Assembly: GCA_020073705.1 (NCBI GenBank) | Contig: JAIQES010000021.1 | Location: 36,219-100,218 of the forward strand | Direction: 5' to 3' | Source of the DNA: Terriglobia bacterium | GTDB taxonomy: Bacteria; Acidobacteriota; Terriglobia; Acidiferrales; UBA7541 | Length of the DNA: 64,000 bases | Shown: piece after piece, positions 25,932-34,209 of the stretch | Layout: each line of letters starts with the position of its first letter | Position numbering within the stretch: the stretch's first letter is position 1 | Position numbers and translations under genes: made by a program | Notes under the pieces: generated by a model | Databases searched by the model: none | What the model was told of the DNA's origin: nothing | Seen by the model: only the letters and a program-made list of their open reading frames with translations

Positions 25932-26735
25932 GTGACCAAACCTGCGCTGTGCGTCGAGAATCTCGAAAAGTATTTTCCGCCCGCCCTGGCCGGATGGCGG
26001 GCCCTGTTACATCCCGTGGCGAAGCTGACCGTACCCGCCCTGCGCGGAGTTTCCTTCGATATGAAGCCGGGTGAAGTGCTGGCCCTTGTCGGAGCCAACG
26101 GCGCCGGTAAATCCACACTCCTGCGCATCCTCACGACGCTGCTGCTGCCCACGCGAGGACGCGCCGAAGTCTGCGGTTTCGACGTGGCTCGCGAGCCCGC
26201 AAAGGTTCGCCGCCAGCTTGGATATCACACCGGCGCCGATGCGTGCCTTTACGCGCGTCTGAGCGGGCGCGAAAATCTCGAACTATTTGCGGAGTTCAAC
26301 AACATGTCGCGCGCCGATGCGTCCCGGCGCATCGGGGACCTCGCTGAACTGCTCGGTCTGGGCGCGCTGCTGGACCGCCAGGTGCGCACGCTTTCGACCG
26401 GGAACATTCACCGGCTGGGCTTGGCGCGCGCGATGCTTCATCAGCCCTCGGTACTGCTTCTCGATGAGCCGACCCGCAGCCTCGACCCACTGGCCGCGGC
26501 GGAATTCCGGCGCTTTCTTCTTCAGCATATCGTCGGCGAGCTTGGCACAACCGTCTTGTTCGCTTCGCACGCGCTGGCCGAGGTGGAACAGCTCGCCAAA
26601 CGGATTGTGGTGCTCGACCGGGGACAAATGTTGATTTGCGGCACGCCCTCGGCGGTCAAGGCCGCGGCTGGCGCTGAGACGCTTGAGGGTTCGCTCGAAA
26701 TTCTGGCGCACGGCCCGGAGGTGCAGGCTTTGTGA
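25932..26735 (+). CDS. ABC transporter ATP-binding protein
   Basis: A 267-residue ABC ATPase starting at GTG. Walker A is VGANGAGKSTLLRIL, the Q-loop region is RRQLGYHTGADACLYARLSGREN, and Walker B is VLLLDEPTRSLDP with the H-loop FASHALAEVE. The signature LSTGNIHRLGLARAM departs from LSGGQ, and there is an extra N-terminal segment (YFPPALAGWRALLHP) typical of CcmA/DrrA/NatA-like exporter ATPases. It is coupled to the permease by a GTGA overlap. Being divergent from the peptide-modification operon, it may export its product, though nothing in the sequence ties them together directly. Confidence 0.9.
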   Translation: MTKPALCVENLEKYFPPALAGWRALLHPVAKLTVPALRGVSFDMKPGEVLALVGANGAGKSTLLRILTTLLLPTRGRAEVCGFDVAREPAKVRRQLGYHTGADACLYARLSGRENLELFAEFNNMSRADASRRIGDLAELLGLGALLDRQVRTLSTGNIHRLGLARAMLHQPSVLLLDEPTRSLDPLAAAEFRRFLLQHIVGELGTTVLFASHALAEVEQLAKRIVVLDRGQMLICGTPSAVKAAAGAETLEGSLEILAHGPEVQAL

Positions 26736-27565
26736 GCGGCCAAATTCATTTTCGCAGAACGCTTCGCAAGATGGCGGTGCTGTTCCGCCGGGATTTCGCC
26801 GTCGCGCGCAGTTACCGCGCCGCTTTCCTCCTGGAGCTGTTCGAGACGCTGTTTGGCGTGGCCGGCTTCTATTTCCTCTCGCGATTTATCGAAAGCCCGC
26901 AATTGGAGCGGGCGTTGCCGCAGGGCGGAACTTATTTTTCATTCGCCCTGGTCGGACTGGCGTTCTTCGACTACCTGAGCGTTGCCCTCCATACATTTGA
27001 CAACAGTTTGCAGGACGCCAGGCAAAACGGCACGCTCGAAAATCTGCTCGTCACGCAGACCTCGCTTCCGGTGATCCTGGCCGGATCGAGCCTGTATCCT
27101 TTCGCGTTGTTGTCGTTGCGCACGGTGATCTACCTCGGCTGGGGTGCGGCATTGTTCGGTTTTCCGTTGCGCGAGGCGAACTGGCCCGGCGCGCTGTTAC
27201 TTCTGGCCGCATCCATCCTTGCGTTTTCCGGCCTGGGAATCCTGAGCGCGAGTTATTTGCTGGTCTTCAAGCGCGGCAATCCGTTGAACTGGGCGGTGAT
27301 CGGCCTTTCTTCCGTAGTGGGGGGAATGATGTATCCGGTGTCGGTGCTGCCCTCATGGCTGCAGCAGGTGGCGCGCCTGGTGCCGGTCACCTACGCTCTG
27401 GAAGGAATGCGCGCAGCGCTGCTGGGCCATGCCACTCTGCGGGAGTTATGGCCGTCACTGGGGGCCTTGCTGGTTTTCGCGGCTATCCTGCTGCCGGCCT
27501 CCTTCGCAATCTTCTTCTTGGCGCTGCGCCGGACAAAGATTACCGGCACGCTTACCCATTTCTAG
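26732..27565 (+). CDS. ABC-2 type permease
   Basis: A 277-residue membrane protein with six predicted helices, partner of the preceding ATPase. It has the ABC-2 architecture: a cytosolic N-terminus (RRTLRKMAVLFRRDFAVARSYR) leading into the first helix, a loop with FDNSLQDARQNGTLENLLVTQTS in the coupling-helix position, and the C-terminal LPSWLQQVARLVPVTYALEGMRAALLG motif of drug and polysaccharide exporters. It starts with GTG inside the ATPase stop. The substrate is unknown; see the ATPase entry. Confidence 0.88.
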   Translation: MSGQIHFRRTLRKMAVLFRRDFAVARSYRAAFLLELFETLFGVAGFYFLSRFIESPQLERALPQGGTYFSFALVGLAFFDYLSVALHTFDNSLQDARQNGTLENLLVTQTSLPVILAGSSLYPFALLSLRTVIYLGWGAALFGFPLREANWPGALLLLAASILAFSGLGILSASYLLVFKRGNPLNWAVIGLSSVVGGMMYPVSVLPSWLQQVARLVPVTYALEGMRAALLGHATLRELWPSLGALLVFAAILLPASFAIFFLALRRTKITGTLTHF

Positions 27566-27727
27566 CGGCGATCTCAAAGCACAGCAAGATCCCGGGCAAC
27601 GAACACACGAACCCGCTCAGGCAAGCCATAAAACTTGAAGGTGAAAACCGGACAGGGAGATGGAAGAAAAGTCACGCATCTTCAGGCCGGGATTGCCGAC
27701 CCGAAGATGCGCCAGAAAAATCGAGAG

Positions 27728-28891
27728 TTACTTCTTGCCTTTCGTTGGCTTTGGCTTTGGAGCCTCCCCGACTTTCGTGGAAATGCCGCCGACTCCCATG
27801 GCCTGCAACGATTCGAGCCCCTGCTTGGCCTGTGCGCCGATGGACCCGTTCGGATCGAGCTCTATTGCCTTCTGATAGGCTTCAATTGTGCCGGGCTGAA
27901 TCACCGGGGTCATTTTATCGCCCTCGGTCTTGAACTCCATGGTGTTGACCAGGGCGACGCCCAACAGATACCAGCCCTGCGCATTCTTTGGATCTAGCGT
28001 CGTGGCCTTCTGCAGCGGTTCGATGGCTTCCTTCATGCGGTTCGCCTGATAGAGGACGACTCCGAAGTTGCGCCATGCGAGCGCGGCATTAGTTGGGTCA
28101 AGGTCGACGTACTTTTGATAGGCGGCCCTTGCCTCGTCGACTTTCCCGAGCTTGGCCAGGTCGTTTCCCAGGTTGTTGTAGTTGCTGGCCACATCAGGCT
28201 TCAGTGCGATGGATTTCTGATACGTGTCGGCCGCTTCCTGCCACTTGTTCATGCTTTCGTAAGCCTCTCCCAACCGGGATAGGACGATGGCTCGGTTCAG
28301 ATCTTCCGGCTTCATCAATTGCTGGGCGGCATCCAACTCGGTCACGGCCGTGGTGCCAGCTTTTGCGATCTTTTCTTGAATGGGAGCTTGCTGGTCCTTG
28401 GACGTCTGGGCAAGTTGAGCCTGGGCCGCCTTCAGATCATTAATGGCTTGCAGACCCGCATCGTAATGCGACTTCAATGCCTGAAACCCTTTCTCCGCCT
28501 CCGCCCGCTTCACGGCTTCTTCAACGGCGCCCTTTTCCTTCTCCAGGTTGATGTCAAAAGCAGGCACATTCCCGCCGGCAAGCTTCACGCCTGTCTGATA
28601 GATAACCTGATCTTTTACTTTCAAGTCGATGGAGTAGCTTCCTGCGGCAAGGCTGCCTGCCGAATAGTGTCCTTTGGCGTCCGTCTTGGCCTCGATGGTC
28701 TTATTCGACGCGACATTCGTGATGACCAGAGTGACATCGGGGTAGGGCTTTCCAGCGGTGTCCGTCACGGTGCCTTGCAATTCGCTAGCGCCCTGCGCGT
28801 AGGCGGCAGTGGCCAGCCACGGCGCCAGCGGCCCGGCCATTAGCGAGAGCATTACTGCCATCCAGAATGCCTTCGTTCGGTTCCTGATCAT
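27728..28891 (-). CDS. Secreted TPR protein with carboxypeptidase-regulatory-like domain
   Basis: A 387-residue exported protein. A signal peptide (FWMAVMLSLMAGPLAPWLATAAYAQG) is followed by a carboxypeptidase-regulatory-like beta domain at 37-120 (LQGTVTDTAGKPYPDVTLVI, AGSYSIDLKV), a helical linker at 125-200, and three to four TPR repeats (AIVLSRLGEAYESMNKWQEAADTYQKSI and similar). The C-terminus is Lys/Pro-rich (PKPKPTKGKK). This combination is frequent in acidobacterial genomes and usually lacks a known role. It stands alone between the exporter and queC; likely a periplasmic scaffold. Confidence 0.82.
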   Translation of the reverse strand: MIRNRTKAFWMAVMLSLMAGPLAPWLATAAYAQGASELQGTVTDTAGKPYPDVTLVITNVASNKTIEAKTDAKGHYSAGSLAAGSYSIDLKVKDQVIYQTGVKLAGGNVPAFDINLEKEKGAVEEAVKRAEAEKGFQALKSHYDAGLQAINDLKAAQAQLAQTSKDQQAPIQEKIAKAGTTAVTELDAAQQLMKPEDLNRAIVLSRLGEAYESMNKWQEAADTYQKSIALKPDVASNYNNLGNDLAKLGKVDEARAAYQKYVDLDPTNAALAWRNFGVVLYQANRMKEAIEPLQKATTLDPKNAQGWYLLGVALVNTMEFKTEGDKMTPVIQPGTIEAYQKAIELDPNGSIGAQAKQGLESLQAMGVGGISTKVGEAPKPKPTKGKK

Positions 28892-28951
28892 GATATCAAC
28901 TGCCTCCTAAGCAGCGCAGATCCGCCGGGGATTGTCCGTGCGGTGTTTCTA

Positions 28952-29650
28952 TTATCTCTCAACTCGGGCCCGATAGGCGATAGGATCGGTTATACCGGCA
29001 TCGGCAAATGCACTCAAGCGCAACCGGCAACTATCGCACGCGCCACAGGCCTCGTCTTCAAACTGGTAGCAGGACCAGGTTCGATCGAGTGGCGCGCCCA
29101 ATTCTACGCCGCGCTGCACGATCTCTCGCTTACGCATAGCGATCACCGGCGTGACAATTTCAATTCGCGTTTCCGGACGCGTTCCCTCACGCACCAATTG
29201 CTGGAATACGCGGTAATACTCCGGCCGGCAGTCCGGATAGCCCGAACTGTCTTCCGCAACGGCGCCGATAAACACAGCGCTGGCGCCGATGACCTCTGCC
29301 CAGCTTACCGCAACCGCAAGAAAATGGGCGTTACGGAATGGGACGTATGTGGACGGAATTTCGTTGCAGGAAATTGGCGTCCCTGCTTCTCCCTCCGGGA
29401 CCGCGATTCGCATGTCGGTCAGCGCCGAACCGCCGATTTTCACGAAGTGATCCAGTTGTACGGCCAGCCGCTCGCTCACGGAATAAAAATCCGCGATCTC
29501 ATCGAAGGCCCGCCGCTCGCGGCGCTCGGTCCTTTGACCGTAACTGGCGTGCAACAGGGCAATTTCATGCGTTTGGCGCGCCATCGCTGCCGTAACGCAG
29601 GAGTCCATCCCGCCGCTCACCAAGATCACCGCCTTGGGTTGCCTGCTCAT
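28952..29650 (-). CDS. queC: 7-cyano-7-deazaguanine synthase
   Basis: ATP-dependent enzyme converting 7-carboxy-7-deazaguanine to preQ0 in queuosine biosynthesis, cytosolic. The N-terminal PP-loop is ILVSGGMDSCVTA; the middle has ALLHASYGQRTERRERRAF and VPFRNAHFLAVAVSWAEV, both QueC hallmarks; the C-terminus has the zinc-binding CGACDSCRLR with a preceding Cys (WSCYQF). The length of 232 residues is normal. It follows the queD-queE fusion by 55 bases on the same strand, so the three activities form one transcription unit. No preQ1 riboswitch was recognised. Confidence 0.93.
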   Translation of the reverse strand: MSRQPKAVILVSGGMDSCVTAAMARQTHEIALLHASYGQRTERRERRAFDEIADFYSVSERLAVQLDHFVKIGGSALTDMRIAVPEGEAGTPISCNEIPSTYVPFRNAHFLAVAVSWAEVIGASAVFIGAVAEDSSGYPDCRPEYYRVFQQLVREGTRPETRIEIVTPVIAMRKREIVQRGVELGAPLDRTWSCYQFEDEACGACDSCRLRLSAFADAGITDPIAYRARVER

Positions 29651-29705
29651 CGTCTCGGGTGACTGCCTCCTCTTCTTCGTTGGATGCCATTTCAGACCCC
29701 GGCAA

Positions 29706-30707
29706 CTATACGCCGCGCGTGGCCGGATGCCAGATGAATTTGTGCAACTGCACGCCGAGCCGCACGGGCAGCCCGTCAGCCAGAATCCATTCCGCGAGTT
29801 CTTGTGCTTTCATCCCGGGCCATGAACCTTTCGGGTCCGCGTGCACTGGAGAAAATACCACTTGATGGACGCGTTGGGCCAGCCCATGTTGGAGCGTGAA
29901 ATCGCGCGCAAATTCATAATCGCGGCGGCCGGAAACCACGAATTTAATTTCATCCTTGCGATCAAGCGCATCTAGATTTTCCACACGGAATGTATCCGGC
30001 TCGCCTGAATCGGGACACTTTACATCCACAATTTTGATCACTCCTCGCGGCAAATTCGAGATGGTACGCTCGCCGCTGGTTTCGATGAGCACGGTATAAC
30101 CACTGTCCAATAGCCTTTGCGCCAAAGGAATCACATCGGGCTGCAGCAGCGGCTCGCCGCCGGTCAATTCAACCAGAGAGATCGCTCGCGTGGCTCCCAT
30201 TTTCCCGGATGCTCCATCTGCCACGGCGGCGGAGAATTCCTCGACGCGCGCGAGGATTTCCTCGACGCTCATCTTCGTGCCGCCATGAAACGCATACGCC
30301 GTGTCGCACCACGTGCACCGCAGATTGCATCCCGTGAGGCGCACGAATATGCACGGCAGGCCTGCGCGCGTGCTCTCCCCCTGGATGATCCGCGCGCCCT
30401 CGGGCATTGCATTCAGTTGCCGCGTGGTTTCGTCATAAAAATACTTCGCCAGATTCTCCGCGGAAGGATTGATGACATCAAACGGCGCCTGGTCATTCAA
30501 GAATTTGTGATCCATGCCGGAGATCACATCGCGCATCACTCGCTTCAAGTGCGCAAAATCATATAGCAGGCCGATGGCATCGAGCTGAAGTCCCTCCAGC
30601 GTGACCTGCACTTTGTAATTGTGGCCGTGCGGGTTCTCACACTTCCCCTTGTATCCGCGCAGCGCGTGCCCTGCGGAAAAACTCTCGTCGACGCTGACTT
30701 GAAACAT
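29706..30707 (-). CDS. QueD-QueE fusion: 6-carboxytetrahydropterin synthase + 7-carboxy-7-deazaguanine synthase
   Basis: One ORF carries two consecutive queuosine enzymes. Residues 1-105 are QueD: FSAGHALRG (zinc His), GKCENPHGHNYKV (catalytic Cys and two zinc His), and FAHLKRVMRDVISGMDHKFLND. From about residue 108 QueE begins at IQGESTRAGLPCIFVRLTGCNLRCTWCD, with the radical SAM C-x3-C-x2-C motif, then VELTGGEPLLQ. The usual QueD end (about 15-20 residues with its catalytic Glu in a wEtp-like motif) is missing; ARIIQGESTRAG could serve both domains. I use Met at 30707 (MFQVSVDESFSAGH); the track start at 30773 adds an unrelated extension. Confidence 0.85.
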   Translation of the reverse strand: MFQVSVDESFSAGHALRGYKGKCENPHGHNYKVQVTLEGLQLDAIGLLYDFAHLKRVMRDVISGMDHKFLNDQAPFDVINPSAENLAKYFYDETTRQLNAMPEGARIIQGESTRAGLPCIFVRLTGCNLRCTWCDTAYAFHGGTKMSVEEILARVEEFSAAVADGASGKMGATRAISLVELTGGEPLLQPDVIPLAQRLLDSGYTVLIETSGERTISNLPRGVIKIVDVKCPDSGEPDTFRVENLDALDRKDEIKFVVSGRRDYEFARDFTLQHGLAQRVHQVVFSPVHADPKGSWPGMKAQELAEWILADGLPVRLGVQLHKFIWHPATRGV

Positions 30708-30796
30708 CGGTTTCCCTTTCGCGGGCAGGAAAAACTGCCCCCCGCGCGATCCTCCTTGAAAATGGAAACGCATGCCCTCACGGACACAAGAGCCTT

Positions 30797-32818
30797 CTAG
30801 CTCGATTTCTGCATGAACCGTTCGACTGCGGCGATGTCCCGGGTGGTGGCGTACGCCGGAAGCGATTCCAGGAAGATTTTACCATATTGCATGCGCTGGA
30901 TACGGTTGTCGAGGATGGCGAGCACGCCGCGATCGCTGCGCGCACGAATCAGCCGGCCGAAACCTTGCTTCAACGCCAGAACCGCCTCGGGCACCTGGTA
31001 TTCCGCGAACGGGTTGCGGCCATCCTCCTGCAGCGCGCGGACGCGCGCTGCAACAATCGGGTCGGAAGGCACGGCAAACGGCAGCCGGTCCACAATCACG
31101 CAGGAGAGCTGCTCACCGCGAACGTCCACGCCCTGCCAGAAACTCGACGTTGCGAACAGCACGGCGCCCTGCGTGTTGCGGAACTTTTCGAGCAGCGCCG
31201 AACGCGGCGCGGAGCCTTGAATCAGCAGCGGAAAATGCACGCGGGTGCGCACGCGCTCATACTGGTCGTTCATCTGAACATAACTAGTGAATAGACAGAA
31301 CGCCCGCCCGCGCGAAATTTCGAGCAGCCGGATAATCTCCTGCGCCGCGCGTTCGGGGAACGCAGGGTCGCGCACATCGGGCAGCGCCGCGGGAATGTAG
31401 AGCAGCGCCTGCGTGGCAAAATCGAATTCCGATTCCAGCACGCGCTCCCGGGCCATGTCCACGCCGAGGCGCTGCTTCAGAAAATCAAAGCGCCCTCCGA
31501 CCGCCAGCGTCGCCGAAGTCAGCACGATCGTTTCGAAGGACTCGAACAGCCGCTCGCGCAGCAGCGCGCTCACGTCGATCGGAGTAGCCGCAACAAACAC
31601 GCCCTTGGCGCGGCGTTCGAACCAGTACACGAAGTTGCCCTCGCTCGATTCGAACAAAAAGTTCAGCTCGGCGCGCAGTTCCATCCCGCGCCGGGCGATA
31701 TTCAACAGCTCTTCGGGCTTCGCCGGCAGCGAGGCGATGCCCGCTTCCAGACTTTTCAGCGCGTTCAGCAGGGCATCATACGCCTCGCGGTTCTGCTCGA
31801 GGAACCCCGCGCGCTGTGTCTGGTCGAACGGGAAGCGGCCTTCGCGCGCCGGGAACGCCTCAAAAAAACTTCGGGCGCGCTCGCGCATCCGCGTGACCTG
31901 CCGCAGCAGGCCCGCGCCGCCGGTTCGCGTCACGCGCACGGCCAGCTCGGCATCGCGCGCCAGCTCTTCGAATCGATAGTTCGAAATCTGCCGGCCGAAA
32001 TATTCGCTGGCGACGTCCTCGATCTCGTGCGCTTCGTCGAACACGACTGCGCCGTACTCCGGCAGAACGCTGCCGAAGTCGTCCTGCTTGAGCGCCAGAT
32101 CGGCGAAGAATAGATGATGATTCACAATGATCAGGTCAGCCTCGGCAGCGCGCTGGTGCATCGCCGTAATAAAGCAGCGATTGAATTCCGCACACTTCGA
32201 TCCGGAGCAGGCGTCCCGCCGCGCATCGAGCCGCTGCCAGAGGTCCGAATCATCCGGCAGAAAGTTGAGTTCCGCGCGGTCGCCCGTTTCCGTCACTTTT
32301 TCCCAGTCGTGAATCTGCTGGAACCAGTCGAGTTCATCGAGGCCCTTCAACACCGGCTGGCCGGCCATCCGGTGAACCTTCTCCCGGCACAGGAAATTGC
32401 CGCGGCCCTTCATCACCGCCACTTTCAGCTCCGGCGCGAAATGCTTTTGGATGAACGGGACGTCCTTTTCGAACAGCTGCTCCTGCAGCGACTTCGTCGC
32501 CGTCGAGATCACCACGCGCCGCCCGCTGCGGATTGCGGGGATCAGATACGCCAGCGTCTTGCCTGTGCCGGTACCGGCTTCGACAATGACGTGCCGTTTT
32601 TCGCGGAACGCGGCTTCCACCAACTCCGCCATCTCCAGCTGCGATGGCCGGTGCTCGTAGCCCTCGGGCATGCATTTTTCAAGCGCGCCGCCGGGGCCGA
32701 AAATCTCGGCAATGGTCGGCTGTTCGGGTTGCGCCAATTCGGATTTGACCGATGCGGCGGCCACTTCCTGCCTGCCCGTCCGACAGGCGGGCGTTTCGCT
32801 CTTGGATCGCTTAGGCAT
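30797..32818 (-). CDS. DinG/YoaA-family ATP-dependent DNA helicase
   Basis: XPD-like 5'-3' superfamily 2 helicase of 673 residues, probably acting on damaged or recombining DNA. Walker A is IVEAGTGTGKTLAYLIPA, the DEAH box is AVVFDEAHEIEDVA, and Cys residues between them (CREKV, CSGSKC, FNRCF) match the 4Fe-4S cluster of this family. Motifs V/VI are VLFATSSFWQGVDVRGEQL and LKQGFGRLIRARSDRGVLAILDNR. I start at Met 32818 (MPKRSKSE); the track start at 32908 is upstream of a probable promoter region. The first codons contain a GC hairpin (CCTGCCCGTCCGACAGGCGGG). Confidence 0.88.
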   Translation of the reverse strand: MPKRSKSETPACRTGRQEVAAASVKSELAQPEQPTIAEIFGPGGALEKCMPEGYEHRPSQLEMAELVEAAFREKRHVIVEAGTGTGKTLAYLIPAIRSGRRVVISTATKSLQEQLFEKDVPFIQKHFAPELKVAVMKGRGNFLCREKVHRMAGQPVLKGLDELDWFQQIHDWEKVTETGDRAELNFLPDDSDLWQRLDARRDACSGSKCAEFNRCFITAMHQRAAEADLIIVNHHLFFADLALKQDDFGSVLPEYGAVVFDEAHEIEDVASEYFGRQISNYRFEELARDAELAVRVTRTGGAGLLRQVTRMRERARSFFEAFPAREGRFPFDQTQRAGFLEQNREAYDALLNALKSLEAGIASLPAKPEELLNIARRGMELRAELNFLFESSEGNFVYWFERRAKGVFVAATPIDVSALLRERLFESFETIVLTSATLAVGGRFDFLKQRLGVDMARERVLESEFDFATQALLYIPAALPDVRDPAFPERAAQEIIRLLEISRGRAFCLFTSYVQMNDQYERVRTRVHFPLLIQGSAPRSALLEKFRNTQGAVLFATSSFWQGVDVRGEQLSCVIVDRLPFAVPSDPIVAARVRALQEDGRNPFAEYQVPEAVLALKQGFGRLIRARSDRGVLAILDNRIQRMQYGKIFLESLPAYATTRDIAAVERFMQKSS

Positions 32819-33131
32819 GAGGAGCGGATGAGAAGTCTCGAAAAACCGCGAGCCAATAAAATAGCACAACGCAACAGCATTCGCGTCGCTATCCACATTT
32901 GAGGGCAAAACCCTCGTCAGCCTGATCTATATCCGGACCGACATCCAAAAATGGCACGATCTCGCTGTGAGACGAGGAATAAGCCTCTTGGAGTGATGAG
33001 TCTCAGTTTCAGTGATCGGTAAAACCCAGAGCCCTTCCATCGACATCGAGCCGAGCGACACATTTCCATTGCAGTCGAGTAGAAAAAGAAAAGCCGGATG
33101 CCTCGCCGCCAGTGACCGCAGAGAATCGCTC
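32819..33131. other. 313-base gap between the helicase and the restriction module
   Basis: No supported gene. The track ORF 32927..33271 overlaps the endonuclease gene out of frame and looks like a shadow. The region has lower GC than the helicase side, marking one border of the restriction-modification insertion. Confidence 0.45.
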
Positions 33132-33896
33132 TTATTGTTTCTTTCTTCGTCGGCGCTTTGGCTTCCTACTTCTTCGCTCCAAGAGTTTTGGATCAATATC
33201 CAGAATTCTTCTCTGCATACCCGAAGCAAGCCATTCCAGGCAGGTTCCCAGATTGTCCGTCCAAGATTCATTTGCGATGCGTGGGACTGGCTGGAATATT
33301 TCGATCAATCTGGCGTTAGGACTACGTGGAATCAGCCAATTGCCAACAGTATAGAGAAACCGGTCCCAGTCGCGAGTGGATGGGTGCATATTCACGGCGA
33401 GAACGTCGAATTCATCAAAACGATATGGCCGAGTCTCTTCATTTGTTTGCAGGTCAACCCCACCACGTGTCTTTTGTACTTCAACGACGTACATTTCTGA
33501 CGGGTAGTGGCGATTGGCCTGTGAAGCCAGCATGGGCTGTTGTTGCCTCATTCGTTGAAGTTTGACTTGGATACGGACTTGCTTTGGTTCCAGGGTCGTC
33601 GAACGGATCAAGAAATCATACGGACGATCATCCGCGAAGTTTACCGCCTCCCAAGTCGCAAGCTTGCCCAGCACATTACGCTCAAAAACGGCTTCGGCAA
33701 TGATGCCCCGGACCCCGCGTTTCGTCAGGTCCGAGGACCGGGAGATGGCGCTCAGGATGATTTCAGCGTCGACACCCCATTCCTGTTCCAGCGGGTGTCG
33801 CGGCAGACGCTCTTTGAGGTAATCGAGAAGGATGATCCTTTCTTCATCGGTGCACTGTGCCAGAAATTTCTTGGCAGCCTCAAGAGTTTCGCTCAC
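33132..33896 (-). CDS. Probable type II restriction endonuclease (PD-(D/E)xK-like)
   Basis: A 254-residue protein with a candidate nuclease core: RPYDFLIRS followed by VRIQVKLQRM, that is Asp, then Q-x-K, as in PD-(D/E)xK nucleases with a Gln variant. The N-terminus is helical (TLEAAKKFLAQCTDEERIILLDYL) and the C-terminus very basic (RSRKPKRRRRKKQ), which would suit DNA contact. Start GTG at 33894-33896 overlaps the HTH gene stop as GTGA. It lies next to an HTH regulator and a divergent DNA methyltransferase, so a restriction function is the natural reading. No named family is recognised. Confidence 0.6.
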   Translation of the reverse strand: MSETLEAAKKFLAQCTDEERIILLDYLKERLPRHPLEQEWGVDAEIILSAISRSSDLTKRGVRGIIAEAVFERNVLGKLATWEAVNFADDRPYDFLIRSTTLEPKQVRIQVKLQRMRQQQPMLASQANRHYPSEMYVVEVQKTRGGVDLQTNEETRPYRFDEFDVLAVNMHPSTRDWDRFLYTVGNWLIPRSPNARLIEIFQPVPRIANESWTDNLGTCLEWLASGMQRRILDIDPKLLERRSRKPKRRRRKKQ

Positions 33897-34105
33897 TTGG
33901 GCCGCCTTCCCGGCTGCTCGGGTTTGTAATTCTCAACTTCAAAACGGCGCAAAAGGACTTTCCCTCCAATGCTTAGAGTTCGAAAACGGCCTCTCTTGAT
34001 CAAACGAGCGATGGCTTGCCGGGATACACCACGTATACGGGCGGCCTCGGCCTGGGAGACCCAGTCGTCGGCAAGAACTTTTTCTTTTGAAAAATAGGTT
34101 GACAC
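33893..34105 (-). CDS. Small HTH regulator of the restriction module
   Basis: A 70-residue MerR/excisionase-type winged-helix protein: WVSQAEAARIRGVSRQAIARLIKRGRFRTLSIGGKVLLRRFEVENY is the standard DNA-binding domain of this class. GTG start at 34103-34105, which lies at the exact centre of a 9-9-9 bp inverted repeat (34092-34118), suggesting autoregulation. It is coupled to the endonuclease gene by GTGA. By position it takes the role of a controller protein that times methyltransferase and endonuclease expression, although classical controller proteins are of a different HTH type. Confidence 0.75.
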   Translation of the reverse strand: MSTYFSKEKVLADDWVSQAEAARIRGVSRQAIARLIKRGRFRTLSIGGKVLLRRFEVENYKPEQPGRRPK

Positions 34106-34118
34106 TGTGAACCTATTT
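34092..34118. promoter_or_regulatory. Operator and divergent promoter of the restriction-modification module
   Basis: Perfect inverted repeat AAATAGGTT (34092-34100), nine-base spacer, AACCTATTT (34110-34118). On the plus strand TTGACA (34099-34104) inside it forms a -35 with GATAAC/ATAACC near 34121-34127 as -10 for the methyltransferase. The regulator's GTG start is at its centre, so a bound protein would block the regulator-endonuclease reading direction and the methyltransferase promoter together. Confidence 0.7.
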
Positions 34119-34209
34119 CTGATAACCTCTCGTTCCGCAAGACGGCACTATCATGACATCAACTGTGGCAATTCGGCCAAAGGAACGCGACAATACCTGG
34201 TGAAAGAAT

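Noticed and set aside
28892-30796. preQ1 riboswitch for the queuosine genes
   Set aside because: No aptamer-like short pseudoknot sequence was recognised upstream of the queD-queE fusion or queC; a covariance-model search could overturn this.
32770-32795. GC hairpin CCTGCCCGTCCGACAGGCGGG as a terminator
   Set aside because: It lies in the first codons of the helicase gene and lacks a T tract.
32927-33271. 114-aa minus-strand ORF before the helicase
   Set aside because: Overlaps the endonuclease gene out of frame and has no domain or ribosome site.
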